This document shows positions 32,605-42,954 of a stretch of 64,000 nt of DNA, piece by piece (within the stretch, counting starts at the first letter, position 1; each line of letters opens with the position of its first letter). The notes below the pieces were generated by a model. The model was not told the origin of the DNA, searched no databases, and saw nothing but the letters and a program-made list of their open reading frames with translations. Origin of the DNA: Mycolicibacterium iranicum (GTDB lineage: Bacteria; Actinomycetota; Actinomycetes; Mycobacteriales; Mycobacteriaceae); the NCBI RefSeq assembly GCF_014190915.1, contig NZ_JACHVU010000003.1:589457-653456 (forward strand). Reading direction: 5' to 3'. The translations under genes were made by a program, and so were the position numbers.

Positions 32605-35600
32605 ATGACCATGCTGTTCTCGGCGCTGCCCGAACCTCAAGGCCTCTACGATCCGGCCAACGAATCGGATTCGTGCGGTGTGGCCATGGTCACCGATATT
32701 CAGGGTCGCCGCTCCCACTCCATCGTCGCCGACGGACTGACCGCGCTCGAACACCTCGAGCATCGCGGCGCGGCAGGAGCTGAGCCGAACAGTGGCGACG
32801 GCGCGGGCATTCTCATTCAGTTGCCCGTCGAGCTACTCCGCGAAGTCGCCGGCTTCGACCTGCCCGACTCGGCCGATACCGGCAACACTTTCGCGGCCGG
32901 CATCTGTTATCTCCCGCAGGATGCCGTGGCCAGGGCGGCAGCCCAGGACGCGGTCGAATCCCTCGCCTTCGAAGAAGGTTTGGAGGTCCTGGGATGGCGC
33001 GAGGTCCCCACCGACGCGGTGGGCGCCCAGATCGGTGACACCGCGCTGGGCTGCATGCCGCACATGTCGCAGCTGTTCGTCGCCGCGCCCGAGCACGACG
33101 GAAGCCGGCCGGGGGGTATAGAACTCGACCGCCGTGTGTACCCGCTGCGCAAACGCGCCGAGAGTACCGGCGTGTACTTCCCGTCGCTGTCCAGCCGCAC
33201 CATGGTCTACAAAGGCATGCTGACGACCATGCAACTGCCGCAGTACTTTTCGGATCTGCGCGACGAACGTTGCCTCAGTGCCATCGCCATCGTCCACAGC
33301 CGGTTCTCCACGAACACCTTTCCGTCCTGGCCGCTGGCGCATCCGTTCAGATTCGTCGCCCACAACGGCGAGATCAACACCGTCCGCGGTAACCGGAACC
33401 GCATGCATGCCCGCGAGGCCATGCTGGCCAGCGCCGAGATCCCCGGCGACCTCAGCCGCCTGTCGCCGATCTGCACCCCCGACGCGTCGGACTCGGCGTC
33501 CTTCGACGAAGTCCTCGAGCTGCTCCACCTCGGTGGCCGCAGCCTGCCGCACGCCGTGCTGATGATGATCCCCGAGGCGTGGGAGAACAGCACCACGATG
33601 CACCACGACGAACGGGCGTTCTGGCAGTTCCACGCCTCGCTGATGGAGCCCTGGGACGGACCCGCCTGCGTCACCTTCACCGACGGGACGTTGGTCGGAG
33701 CAGTATTGGACCGCAACGGGTTACGGCCCGGCCGGTGGTGGCGCACGCTCGACGACCGCATCATTCTCGCGAGCGAGTCGGGGGTGCTCGATGTGCCGTC
33801 CTCGCAGATCGTCGCGAAAGGCCGGTTGCAGCCGGGCAAGATGCTGCTCGTCGACACTGCCGCCGGCCGCATCGTCTCAGACGACGAGATCAAAGAAGAA
33901 CTGTCAGCCGCCGAACCCTACGGCGAGTGGCTGCACGCCGGGCTGCTGGAACTCAAGACCCTGCCCGACCGCAGCCAGTTTCCGCCCAACCACGAATCGG
34001 TGGTCCGCAGACAGATCAGCTTCGGCTACTCCGAGGAGGATCTGCGCATCCTGCTCGCGCCGATGGCCGCCTCCGGGGCCGAACCCCTCGGCTCGATGGG
34101 CACCGACACCCCGGCCGCGGTGCTGTCGCAGCGATCCAAGCTGCTCTACGACTACTTCGTCGAACTGTTCGCCCAGGTGACCAACCCGCCGCTGGATGCC
34201 ATCCGGGAAGAGGTGGTCACGTCGATGGCCCGAATCATGGGCCCGGAACAGAACCTGCTCGAACCCGGCCCGGCGTCCTGCCGCCAGATCAGGCTGACCT
34301 GGCCGGTTCTCGACAACGAAGAACTCGGAAAGATCGTCCACATCAACGACGACGGCGAGCATCCCGGATTGCGGACCGCGGTGTTGCGCGCCCTCTACGA
34401 CGTGGAACGCGGTGGCGAGGGACTGGCCGACGCGTTGGAGGATCTACGGCTGCGTGCCTGTGATGCCATCGCCAAAGGTGCTCGCACCCTGGTCATCTCG
34501 GACCGAGACTCTGATCACACCAGGGCCCCGATCCCGTCTCTGCTCGCCGTGTCGGCGGTTCATCACCACCTCGTCCGGACCAAGGAGCGCACCACCGTCG
34601 CCCTCGTCGTGGAGACGGGAGACGCCCGCGAGGTGCACCACATCGCGATGTTGATCGGCTTCGGCGCTGCGGCGGTCAACCCGTATCTGGCGTTCGAATC
34701 GATCGAAGACCTCATCCGCGAAGGCGAACTCACCGGCATCGAACCGGGTGCCGCGGTCCGCAACTACCTCACCGCGCTCGGCAAGGGCGTCATGAAGGTG
34801 ATGAGCAAGATGGGCATCTCGACCGTGGCGTCGTACACCGCCGCACAGGCCTTCGAGGCCGTGGGCATCGACCGCGACGTCATCGACGAGTACTTCACCG
34901 GGACGCCGTCCCAGCTGGGCGGGATAGGCCTCGGTGTCATCGCCGAAGAGGTGAAACTGCGCCACCGGCGGGCGTATCCGGAGAACCCCACCGAGAGAGT
35001 GCACCGACGCCTGGAGGTCGGCGGCGAATACGCCTTCCGGCGGGAGGGCGAACTGCACCTGTTCACACCCGAAGTGGTTTTCCTGCTTCAGCATTCGACC
35101 CGGACAGGGCGCCGTCAGGTGTTCGAGCAGTACTCCGAGGAGGTCAACCGGCTCGCCCGCGAAGGTGGCGCCCTGAGAGGACTGTTCGACTTCAGGAAGG
35201 GCCTCCGACCGCCCGTACCCCTGGACGAGGTCGAGCCGGTGGACTCGATCGTGAGGCGGTTCAACACCGGCGCGATGAGTTACGGCTCCATCTCGTCGGA
35301 GGCGCACGAGACGATGGCCATCGCGATGAACAACCTCGGAGGCCGCTCCAACTCCGGCGAGGGCGGGGAGGATGTGGACCGGCTCTACGACCCCAGAAGG
35401 CGCAGCGCCGTCAAGCAGGTCGCGTCCGGCCGGTTCGGCGTCACCAGCGATTACCTGGTCAACGCCACGGACATCCAGATCAAGATGGCGCAGGGAGCCA
35501 AACCCGGTGAGGGAGGCCAGCTCCCGGGGTACAAGGTGTACCCAGACATCGCCAAGACCCGGCATTCGACGCCCGGCGTCGGGTTGATCTCGCCGCCCCC

Positions 35601-37164
35601 GCACCACGACATCTACTCGATCGAAGATCTCGCGCAGCTGATCCACGATCTCAAGAACGCCAATGCCGACGCGCGGGTGCACGTCAAGCTCGTCAGCTCG
35701 GTCGGTGTGGGGACCGTGGCTGCCGGCGTCTCCAAAGCCCACGCCGACGTCGTGCTGATCTCCGGTTACGACGGGGGCACCGGTGCGGCGCCGCTCACCA
35801 GCCTCAAGCATGCGGGCGCGCCGTGGGAGATCGGTCTGGCCGACACCCAGCAGACCCTGGTACTCAACGGGTTACGAGACCGCATCACAGTGCAGTGCGA
35901 CGGCGGGATGCGCACCGCCCGCGACGTCATGGTCGCGATGCTCCTGGGCGCCGAGGAGTTCGGCTTCGCCACCGCTCCGCTGGTCGTGTCCGGGTGCATC
36001 ATGATGCGCGTCTGCCACCTGGACACCTGCCCGGTCGGGGTGGCCACCCAGAATCCCGAACTGCGGGCCCGCTTCAACGGCAAGCCCGAATTCGTGGAGA
36101 ACTACTTCCGATTCATCGCCGAGGACATCCGGGAACATCTCGCCGAACTCGGTTTCCGCAGCGTCGACGAGGCCGTGGGTCACGCCGAGGTGCTCGACAC
36201 CGACATGGGTCTGGCGCACTGGAAAAGCAAGGGGCTCGATCTCAGGCCCCTGTTCGCGGTGCCCGCCGACGCGCGTGGTGCGGAGCTGACCCAGCGGGTC
36301 CGTGTCCGCAACCAGGATCACGGACTCGACGAGGCCCTGGACCGCACGCTGATCCAGCTCGCCGAAGGGGCGCTGGAAGACGCGCACCGCGTCCACCTCG
36401 AGCTGCCGGTCCGCAACGTCAACCGCACCGTCGGCACCCTGCTCGGAAGCGAGGTCACTCGGCGTTACGGAGCGCAAGGGCTGCCCGACGACACGATCCA
36501 CCTCACGCTGACAGGTTCGGCGGGCCAGTCGATCGGTGCGTTCCTGCCCCCCGGTATCACGATCGAACTCGTCGGCGACGCCAACGATTACGTCGGAAAG
36601 GGCCTGTCCGGCGGCACCATTGTCGTCAGGCCGCCCGAGGACGTGTTGTTCCTGCCCGAAGACAACGTCATCGCAGGCAACACCCTGCTTTTCGGCGCCA
36701 CCTCGGGGGAGCTCTACCTCCGCGGACGCGTCGGCGAGCGGTTCGCCGCCCGCAACTCCGGTGCCCTCACCGTGGTGGAGGGGGTCGGTGATCACGCCTG
36801 CGAGTACATGACCGGAGGGCGCGTCGTGGTGCTGGGCAAGGTCGGCCGCAATATGGCGGCAGGGATGTCGGGCGGCATCGCGTTCGTCCTGGGGCTCGAT
36901 CCGGCGCGGGTCAACACCGCCACGGTCGAGTTGCAGCGTCCCGACGCCGAGGACTTGGCATGGCTGCGCGACGTCGTCGCCCGGCACGCCGACTACACGG
37001 CCAGCACGATCGCGAAGTCGGTGCTCTCCGACTGGCCCAGGCGCAGCGCGCAGTTCACGAAGGTGATGCCCCGCGACTACCAGCGTGTACTCGAAGCCAC
37101 CCGGATGGCGAAGGCAGAGGGCCGGGACGTCGATTCGGCGATCATGGAGGCAAGCCGTGGCTGA
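32605..37164 (+). CDS. gltB: Glutamate synthase large (alpha) subunit
   Basis: Makes two glutamates from glutamine and 2-oxoglutarate with electrons from GltD. 1519 residues: N-terminal Ntn glutaminase whose nucleophile is C24 (SDSCGVAM) after propeptide removal, central domain, FMN-binding barrel ([41 protein letters not shown]), a 3Fe-4S cluster at C1131, C1137 and C1142, and the C-terminal GXGXG helix. A second ATG at 32611 has better SD spacing. In the M. tuberculosis layout I recall, gltBD is not at this site. It overlaps gltD by 8 nt. Confidence 0.96.
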   Translation: MTMLFSALPEPQGLYDPANESDSCGVAMVTDIQGRRSHSIVADGLTALEHLEHRGAAGAEPNSGDGAGILIQLPVELLREVAGFDLPDSADTGNTFAAGICYLPQDAVARAAAQDAVESLAFEEGLEVLGWREVPTDAVGAQIGDTALGCMPHMSQLFVAAPEHDGSRPGGIELDRRVYPLRKRAESTGVYFPSLSSRTMVYKGMLTTMQLPQYFSDLRDERCLSAIAIVHSRFSTNTFPSWPLAHPFRFVAHNGEINTVRGNRNRMHAREAMLASAEIPGDLSRLSPICTPDASDSASFDEVLELLHLGGRSLPHAVLMMIPEAWENSTTMHHDERAFWQFHASLMEPWDGPACVTFTDGTLVGAVLDRNGLRPGRWWRTLDDRIILASESGVLDVPSSQIVAKGRLQPGKMLLVDTAAGRIVSDDEIKEELSAAEPYGEWLHAGLLELKTLPDRSQFPPNHESVVRRQISFGYSEEDLRILLAPMAASGAEPLGSMGTDTPAAVLSQRSKLLYDYFVELFAQVTNPPLDAIREEVVTSMARIMGPEQNLLEPGPASCRQIRLTWPVLDNEELGKIVHINDDGEHPGLRTAVLRALYDVERGGEGLADALEDLRLRACDAIAKGARTLVISDRDSDHTRAPIPSLLAVSAVHHHLVRTKERTTVALVVETGDAREVHHIAMLIGFGAAAVNPYLAFESIEDLIREGELTGIEPGAAVRNYLTALGKGVMKVMSKMGISTVASYTAAQAFEAVGIDRDVIDEYFTGTPSQLGGIGLGVIAEEVKLRHRRAYPENPTERVHRRLEVGGEYAFRREGELHLFTPEVVFLLQHSTRTGRRQVFEQYSEEVNRLAREGGALRGLFDFRKGLRPPVPLDEVEPVDSIVRRFNTGAMSYGSISSEAHETMAIAMNNLGGRSNSGEGGEDVDRLYDPRRRSAVKQVASGRFGVTSDYLVNATDIQIKMAQGAKPGEGGQLPGYKVYPDIAKTRHSTPGVGLISPPPHHDIYSIEDLAQLIHDLKNANADARVHVKLVSSVGVGTVAAGVSKAHADVVLISGYDGGTGAAPLTSLKHAGAPWEIGLADTQQTLVLNGLRDRITVQCDGGMRTARDVMVAMLLGAEEFGFATAPLVVSGCIMMRVCHLDTCPVGVATQNPELRARFNGKPEFVENYFRFIAEDIREHLAELGFRSVDEAVGHAEVLDTDMGLAHWKSKGLDLRPLFAVPADARGAELTQRVRVRNQDHGLDEALDRTLIQLAEGALEDAHRVHLELPVRNVNRTVGTLLGSEVTRRYGAQGLPDDTIHLTLTGSAGQSIGAFLPPGITIELVGDANDYVGKGLSGGTIVVRPPEDVLFLPEDNVIAGNTLLFGATSGELYLRGRVGERFAARNSGALTVVEGVGDHACEYMTGGRVVVLGKVGRNMAAGMSGGIAFVLGLDPARVNTATVELQRPDAEDLAWLRDVVARHADYTASTIAKSVLSDWPRRSAQFTKVMPRDYQRVLEATRMAKAEGRDVDSAIMEASRG

Positions 37165-38665
37165 CCCACATGGATTTCTCGAAGTGGCCAAGGTCGAGGC
37201 CACCAAACGTCCGGTCGACGAACGAGTCGGCGACTGGCGCGAGGTCTACGAGCGGCAGGATCCGCACCAGCGGGCGGGGGAGGTGTCCCAGCAGGCGCGT
37301 CGCTGCATGGACTGCGGAATCCCGTTCTGCCACTCCGGCACTGCGGGCTGTCCGCTGGGAAACCTGATCCCGGAGTGGAACGACCTGGTGCGGCGAGGCC
37401 GGTGGGATGCCGCCAGTGACCGTCTGCACGCCACCAACAACTTCCCGGAGTTCACCGGCCGGTTGTGTCCGGCGCCGTGCGAAGCGGCATGCGTGCTGTC
37501 CATCGCCGAGGAGCAGACCGGCGGCAGCGTCACCATCAAACGCATCGAGCAGTCGATCGCCGACCAGGCGTGGATGGGCGGGACGGTCGAACCCCAGCCC
37601 GCGGCCATCTCAACCGGCAAGAAGGTCGCGGTGGTGGGGTCCGGCCCGGCCGGACTCGCCGCGGCCCAACAGCTGACCCGTGCCGGCCACGACGTCACCG
37701 TCTACGAGCGTGACGACCGGATCGGCGGACTGATGCGCTACGGCATCCCGGAATACAAGCTGGAGAAATCCGTTCTGAATCAGCGGTTGGCGCAGATGCG
37801 CGCCGAGGGAACGCGATTCGTCACCGAATGCGAGGTGGGTGTCGACCTTCCCATCGAGCAGCTCCGGGCCCAGCACGACGCCGTGGTGTTGGCGGTGGGT
37901 GCGCTGCGGGCCCGGGACAACGACGTGGAGGGCCGTGATCTCCACGGGGTCCACCTCGCGATGGAACACCTGGTGCCGGCCAACAAAGAATGCGAGGGCG
38001 ACGGCCCCACCGGCATCTCGGCCGCCGGCAAGCACGTCGTCATCATCGGCGGCGGTGACACGGGGGCGGACTGCCTCGGTACCGCCCATCGTCAGGGCGC
38101 GAAGTCGGTCACCCAGCTCGATTACAACCCCGAACCACCGCAGGTCCGCGACGAATCCCGCTCGCCGTGGCCGACGTGGCCGATCGTGTTGCGTACGAGA
38201 CTGTCGCCGGCACACGCCGAGGGCGGGGACCGCCGTTACGAGGTCGCGGTGCAGCGGTTTCTCGGCGACGATGACGGGAACCTGCGGGCGATGCAGATCG
38301 CGGAGGTCACGGTGGAGCGTGACCAGACCGGCCGCCGGCGCATCGTGCCGGTCGGGGATTCGCTGGAGATTCCGTGCGAATTGGCGCTGCTGGCAATCGG
38401 TTTCGAGGGTGTGGAGCACATGGCGCTGCTCGACGGGCTCGGTCTGACACTGAGCCGCCGCGGCACGGTGTCGTGCGGCTCGGACTGGCAGACCGACGCA
38501 CCGGGGGTGTTCGTGTGCGGCGATGCCCATCGCGGGGCGTCGCTGATCGTGTGGGCGATCGCCGAGGGCCGCAGCGTGGCGCACGCCGTCGACGTCCATC
38601 TGATGGGCGAATCGGATCTGCCGGCCCCGGTGCGGCCGGGCACGCTACCGCTGGCCGTCGTCTGA
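37157..38665 (+). CDS. gltD: Glutamate synthase small (beta) subunit
   Basis: NADPH- and FAD-binding electron donor for GltB. 502 residues: N-terminal 4Fe-4S cysteines ([22 protein letters not shown] and [11 protein letters not shown]), the FAD motif [21 protein letters not shown], the NADPH motif [22 protein letters not shown] and the C-terminal [26 protein letters not shown] start with GGAGG (37146-37150) 6 nt upstream, inside the end of gltB. Confidence 0.96.
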   Translation: MADPHGFLEVAKVEATKRPVDERVGDWREVYERQDPHQRAGEVSQQARRCMDCGIPFCHSGTAGCPLGNLIPEWNDLVRRGRWDAASDRLHATNNFPEFTGRLCPAPCEAACVLSIAEEQTGGSVTIKRIEQSIADQAWMGGTVEPQPAAISTGKKVAVVGSGPAGLAAAQQLTRAGHDVTVYERDDRIGGLMRYGIPEYKLEKSVLNQRLAQMRAEGTRFVTECEVGVDLPIEQLRAQHDAVVLAVGALRARDNDVEGRDLHGVHLAMEHLVPANKECEGDGPTGISAAGKHVVIIGGGDTGADCLGTAHRQGAKSVTQLDYNPEPPQVRDESRSPWPTWPIVLRTRLSPAHAEGGDRRYEVAVQRFLGDDDGNLRAMQIAEVTVERDQTGRRRIVPVGDSLEIPCELALLAIGFEGVEHMALLDGLGLTLSRRGTVSCGSDWQTDAPGVFVCGDAHRGASLIVWAIAEGRSVAHAVDVHLMGESDLPAPVRPGTLPLAVV

Positions 38666-38678
38666 ATCGATTAACGAC

Positions 38679-38684
38679 TATGCT
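38679..38684 (+). promoter_or_regulatory. pyk promoter -10
   Basis: TATGCT fits TANNNT and ends 8 nt before the pyk GTG, with no Shine-Dalgarno between, so transcription should start at or one base before the start codon. The gap between gltD and pyk is only 27 bp, so this promoter would separate glycolysis from the gltBD operon. Confidence 0.55.
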
Positions 38685-38692
38685 CAGCAGTC

Positions 38693-40111
38693 GTGACTAG
38701 ACGCGGAAAAATCGTCTGTACGCTTGGCCCGGCAACCGCCTCGGACGAGGCCGTCAGGCAGCTGGTCGAGTCGGGAATGGACGTCGCCCGGCTCAACTTC
38801 AGCCACGGCGACTACCCCGACCACGAGGCCAACTACAAGCGCGTCCGCGCCGCCTCGGACGGCACCGGACGGGCCGTGGGCATACTCGCTGACCTGCAGG
38901 GACCCAAGATCCGCCTCGGTCGTTTCGCCGACGGTCCGACGGAGTGGGCCAACGGTGAGACGGTGCGCATCACCGTCGAGGATTTCGAGGGCACCCACGA
39001 CCGCGTCTCGACGACATACAAGCGTCTCGCCCAGGACGCCAGGCCCGGGGACCGCGTCCTGGTCGACGACGGCAACGTCGGCCTGGTCGTCGAGCACATC
39101 GACGGCAACGATGTGGTCTGTTCGGTCACCGAGGGCGGGAAGGTCAGCAACAACAAGGGCATGTCGCTGCCCGGGATGAGCGTCTCGGCGCCCGCGCTCT
39201 CGGAGAAGGACATCGACGACCTGGAGTTCGCGCTGCGGCTCGGTGTCGACCTTGTGGCCCTGTCGTTCGTGCGATCGCCTGCCGACGTCGAGCTGGTCCA
39301 CGAGGTGATGGATCGCGTCGGCCGCCGGGTGCCGGTGATCGCGAAATTGGAGAAGCCGGAAGCGATCGACAACCTCGAAGCCATCGTGCTGGCCTTCGAC
39401 GCGATCATGGTCGCCCGCGGCGACCTCGGTGTGGAGTTGCCGCTCGAAGAGGTGCCGCTGGTCCAGAAGCGCGCGATCCAGATGGCCCGGGAGAACGCCA
39501 AACCCGTCATCGTGGCGACCCAGATGCTGGAGTCGATGATCGAGAACTCGCGACCGACCCGGGCCGAGGCGTCCGACGTCGCGAACGCGGTGCTCGACGG
39601 TGCGGATGCGGTGATGCTCTCCGGTGAGACCTCCGTCGGCAAGTTCCCGTTCGAGACCGTGCGCACCATGGCACGCATCATCTCGGCAGTGGAGGAGAAC
39701 TCCGTCGCGGCACCGCCGCTGACCCACGTGCCGCGCACCAAGCGCGGTGTCATCTCCTACGCCGCGCGCGACATCGGCGAACGGCTCGACGCCAAGGCCC
39801 TCGTCGCCTTCACCCAGTCCGGTGACACGGTGCGCCGGCTGGCCCGGCTGCACACCCCGCTGCCCGTGCTCGCGTTCACCGCGCTGCCGGAGGTGCGCAG
39901 CCAGCTGGCGCTGACCTGGGGCACCGAGACGTTCATCGTTCCCCACATCGAGACCACGGACGGGATGATCCGGCAGGTCGACAAGTCGATGCTGGACCTT
40001 GGCCGCTACAAGCGCGGCGATCTGGTGGTCATCGTGGCCGGTGCTCCGCCGGGCACAGTAGGGTCGACCAATCTGATCCACGTCCACCGCATCGGCGAGG
40101 ACGACGTCTAG
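38693..40111 (+). CDS. pyk: Pyruvate kinase
   Basis: Last glycolytic step, PEP + ADP to pyruvate + ATP. 472 residues: RGKIVCTLGPAT, MDVARLNFSHGD, LADLQGPKIRLG, the catalytic lysine region VIAKLEKPEAIDNL, IMVARGDLGVELP, ATQMLESMIENSRPTRAEASDVANAVLDGADAVMLSGETSVG, and a C-terminal effector domain. The GTG start is probably leaderless. tesB follows after 19 bp. Confidence 0.96.
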   Translation: MTRRGKIVCTLGPATASDEAVRQLVESGMDVARLNFSHGDYPDHEANYKRVRAASDGTGRAVGILADLQGPKIRLGRFADGPTEWANGETVRITVEDFEGTHDRVSTTYKRLAQDARPGDRVLVDDGNVGLVVEHIDGNDVVCSVTEGGKVSNNKGMSLPGMSVSAPALSEKDIDDLEFALRLGVDLVALSFVRSPADVELVHEVMDRVGRRVPVIAKLEKPEAIDNLEAIVLAFDAIMVARGDLGVELPLEEVPLVQKRAIQMARENAKPVIVATQMLESMIENSRPTRAEASDVANAVLDGADAVMLSGETSVGKFPFETVRTMARIISAVEENSVAAPPLTHVPRTKRGVISYAARDIGERLDAKALVAFTQSGDTVRRLARLHTPLPVLAFTALPEVRSQLALTWGTETFIVPHIETTDGMIRQVDKSMLDLGRYKRGDLVVIVAGAPPGTVGSTNLIHVHRIGEDDV

Positions 40112-40130
40112 GCCGTGAGGGGGCGACGGA

Positions 40131-40991
40131 GTGTCGCGCAACGCAGACTTCGACGAGCTGCTGGCGATCCTCCACCTCGACCGTGTGGACGACAACCTTT
40201 TCGTCGGCGCCCATCCGAGCCGCAACCCGATCCGCACCTTCGGCGGCCAGATGATGGCTCAGGCGTTCGTGGCCGCGAGCCGCAGCCTGAAGTACGACAT
40301 CACGCCCAGCACGCTGTCGGCCCACTTCATCGCCGGTGGCGACCCGGACGTGGATCTCGAATTCCACGTCGTCCGGTTGCGTGACGAACGCCGGTTCGCC
40401 AACCGTCGCGTCGATGTCATGCAGAACGGCCAGTTGCTCACCACTGCGCTCGTGTCCTACCTGGCCGGCGGCAAGGGCCTCGAGCACGGGGTGGAACCAC
40501 CGGTGATCGACGACCCGGAGGCGGTGTTGCCGATCGACGAGCTGCTGCGCGGCTATGAGGACGTCGTGCCGCTCTTCGTCAACGCGTTGCGGCCCATCGA
40601 ATGGCGCTACACCAACGACCCGGCCTGGATCATGCGCGACAAGGGCGGCACGCTGACCCACAACCGGGTGTGGATGACTGCGCAAGGCCCCATGCCCGAC
40701 GATCCGGTGCTGCACACCGCCGCGCTGATCTACTCCTCGGACACCACGATCCTGGATTCGATCATCACCACCCACGGTCTGTCGTGGGGCCACGACCGCA
40801 TCTTCGCAGTGACCACCAACCACACGCTGTGGTTCCACCGTCCCGTGCGCTTCGACGATTGGGTGCTGTACTCGACGACGTCGCCGGTGGCCGCAGAGTC
40901 ACGGGGGCTGGGCACCGGCCACTTCTTCGACCGGTCCGGGCTGCCGTTGGCGACGGTGGTGCAGGAAGGGATCGTCAAGCACTTCCCGTGA
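40131..40991 (+). CDS. tesB: Acyl-CoA thioesterase II
   Basis: Double hot-dog TesB thioesterase that hydrolyses acyl-CoA. 286 residues; first half with LFVGAHPSRNPIRTFGGQMMAQAFVAAS, second half with HGLSWGHDRIFAVTTNHTLWFHRPVRFDDWVLYSTTSPVA and GLGTGHFFDRSGLPLATVVQEGI. The GTG is 19 bp after pyk on the same strand, so co-transcription is likely. It ends 14 bp from the convergent DUF4190 gene. Confidence 0.93.
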   Translation: MSRNADFDELLAILHLDRVDDNLFVGAHPSRNPIRTFGGQMMAQAFVAASRSLKYDITPSTLSAHFIAGGDPDVDLEFHVVRLRDERRFANRRVDVMQNGQLLTTALVSYLAGGKGLEHGVEPPVIDDPEAVLPIDELLRGYEDVVPLFVNALRPIEWRYTNDPAWIMRDKGGTLTHNRVWMTAQGPMPDDPVLHTAALIYSSDTTILDSIITTHGLSWGHDRIFAVTTNHTLWFHRPVRFDDWVLYSTTSPVAAESRGLGTGHFFDRSGLPLATVVQEGIVKHFP

Positions 40992-41005
40992 CGGGGCCGG
41001 GCGTT

Positions 41006-41479
41006 CTAGGGCGTCGGTGTGACCGTGACGGAGAACTCGTCCTCCACGCGCTGGGTGAACTCGTTGGCGCACTGTTCGACGGCGGCCTGGTCCGAACCGG
41101 CGCGGTTGACGCAGTCGATGTAGTCGCTGCCGCCCACCTCGTTGAAGAAAGCGACCCCAAAGATGCCGACGACGACGATCAACGCGATCGACACCACGAT
41201 GCTCAACGCCCCGAGCACGATGCCGGCCAGGGCCACCCCACCGTTGGTGGCCTCGCCGCGCGCGACCCGCCCGCGGCCGAGGAAACCCAGGACGACAGCG
41301 ACGACGCCGAGCACGACCCCACCGAACAGTGTGAACAGCGAGACGATCCCGACGACGAGGGACGCCGTACCCAACCCGTTCTTCGGCGCGGCGGGAACCG
41401 GCGGCGGGTAGGCCCCGTACGGCGGAGGCGGGTAGCCGCCTGGATAACTACCTGGGGGAGGAGGCGGCACGTCGCTCAT
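41006..41479 (-). CDS. DUF4190-type membrane protein coupled to cydC
   Basis: 157 residues: a P/G/Y-rich N-terminus (MSDVPPPPPGSYPGGYPPPP), two membrane segments in the DUF4190 layout (ASLVVGIVSLFTLFGGVVLGVVAVVLGFLGRGR, then GVALAGIVLGALSIVVSIALIVVVG) and a C-terminal extracytoplasmic part with two cysteines (YIDCVNRAG, VEQCANEF) that could form a disulfide. ATGA overlap with the cydC stop makes it the last gene of the cyd operon. Function unknown. Confidence 0.8.
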   Translation of the reverse strand: MSDVPPPPPGSYPGGYPPPPYGAYPPPVPAAPKNGLGTASLVVGIVSLFTLFGGVVLGVVAVVLGFLGRGRVARGEATNGGVALAGIVLGALSIVVSIALIVVVGIFGVAFFNEVGGSDYIDCVNRAGSDQAAVEQCANEFTQRVEDEFSVTVTPTP

Positions 41480-42954
41480 GCGGGGGAGATTACCGGTACG
41501 GACACGTTTTCCGGCAGGTGATGCGTCGCGACCACCACGGTGCGTTCCCCGCCGAACAGGGCGCCGGGGGTCAGCAGCCCGGTCATGATCTCGTCGGCGT
41601 CGGAGGCGTCGAGATGTTCGGTCGGTTCGTCGAGCAGAACGGTCGGAGCGGCGCAGACCAGTGCGCGCGCCAACAGCAGCCGCCGCCGCTGCCCGGCCGA
41701 CACCGCTGCGGCTCCGCCCACCAGAACAGTCGACAGGCCCTCGGGTAACCCGTCCAGCCATGCGCCGAGGCCGACACGATGCAGGGCGTCGAGCAGTTCG
41801 CTGTCGGTCGCATCGCCGCGGGCGACCAGCAGGTTGTCGCGCACCGTGGTCGAGAACAGGTGCGCGTCCTCGGCGAAGAACACCCCGGGCGTCTGCATCA
41901 GCAGGGTGGTCTTCCCGCACCCGCTCGGTCCGACCACGGCGACACGGTCGCCCGGTCGGAGGTCCAGCGGTGCGACGGCGGGCCTGCGGTCGGCCTCGCC
42001 GGTGCCGTCGGTGAGCGAGAGCAGGCGGCGCGCCGCGATCCGTGCACGGGTCAGCGCCACGGCGGCGCCGGGAAGAGCCGCGGCGGCTTCGAACGCGGCC
42101 AACGGCACCAGCATCAGGATCGCCACGGTGGTCGGTGCCACGCTGTGCGACAGGGCGATACCGGCGAGGACAGCTCCCAGCGCGCTCACACCCGTCGCCG
42201 CGGTGGGGGCGGCGGCGGCGACAGCGGCGGGAGCGGCGGCCCGGTCGAGGGCACGCCCCCAGCTGCGCTGCGCCCGGTCGGCCGTGGCCAGGACGTCGCC
42301 CAACCGGCCGCTGACCCGCAGCTCCGCAGCATGGTCGAGCGCGAGCATGGTGGCGTCGTCGCGTTGCGAATGATGTTTGGCGGCAACGGTTTCACTGGCG
42401 ATCGAGGCGCGGGCCGCCAGCGCCGGTGCGGCGACGCCGGCGACCAGCATGGAAACGGCGAGGACGATTGCCGCGGCGGGGGACAGGACGCCGACGGTCG
42501 CGACGGCGGCCCCTGCGAGGATCACCGCGACGCACGCGGGCACCAGTGCCCGCACCAGGACGTCGGCCAGGTCGTCCACCCCGTTGCCGACGCGGGCCAC
42601 CAGATCGCCACTGCTGCGCCGCATCACGACGTCCATCGGCGCGGCGGCGAGGCGGGTGAACACCTGGACCCGGGCGGTGCCTGCTGCCCGCAGTGCGGTG
42701 TCGTGGGATGCGAGGCGTTCGCAGTAACCCAGCAAGCCGCGGGATATGCCGAGTGCCCGCACGGTGACGGCGGCGACGCTCAGGGTGAGTACGGGTGGCA
42801 TCTGCCACGCCCGGGTGATCAGCCACGCCGACACGGCGGTCAGGGCGAGTGCACTGCCCAACGACAAGGCCCCGAGCAGGACCGCGGCCGCGACGCGCGG
42901 CATCCGCGGCCGGAGCAGGGGCCAGGCCTGAACGAGCGGGTCACGACGCGACAC
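41476..42954 (-). CDS. cydC: Cysteine/glutathione exporter subunit CydC, compact
   Basis: ABC exporter half-transporter needed, with CydD, for cytochrome bd assembly. 492 residues: six-helix membrane domain, Walker A GPSGCGKTT, signature VSAGQRRR, Walker B TVLLDEPTEH and switch ATHHLPE. The nucleotide-binding domain is unusually short: only about 14 residues separate the Walker A lysine from the acidic Q-loop position in FFAEDAHLF, where 35-45 is normal. The GTG start overlaps cydD by 14 nt. Confidence 0.92.
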   Translation of the reverse strand: MSRRDPLVQAWPLLRPRMPRVAAAVLLGALSLGSALALTAVSAWLITRAWQMPPVLTLSVAAVTVRALGISRGLLGYCERLASHDTALRAAGTARVQVFTRLAAAPMDVVMRRSSGDLVARVGNGVDDLADVLVRALVPACVAVILAGAAVATVGVLSPAAAIVLAVSMLVAGVAAPALAARASIASETVAAKHHSQRDDATMLALDHAAELRVSGRLGDVLATADRAQRSWGRALDRAAAPAAVAAAAPTAATGVSALGAVLAGIALSHSVAPTTVAILMLVPLAAFEAAAALPGAAVALTRARIAARRLLSLTDGTGEADRRPAVAPLDLRPGDRVAVVGPSGCGKTTLLMQTPGVFFAEDAHLFSTTVRDNLLVARGDATDSELLDALHRVGLGAWLDGLPEGLSTVLVGGAAAVSAGQRRRLLLARALVCAAPTVLLDEPTEHLDASDADEIMTGLLTPGALFGGERTVVVATHHLPENVSVPVISPA

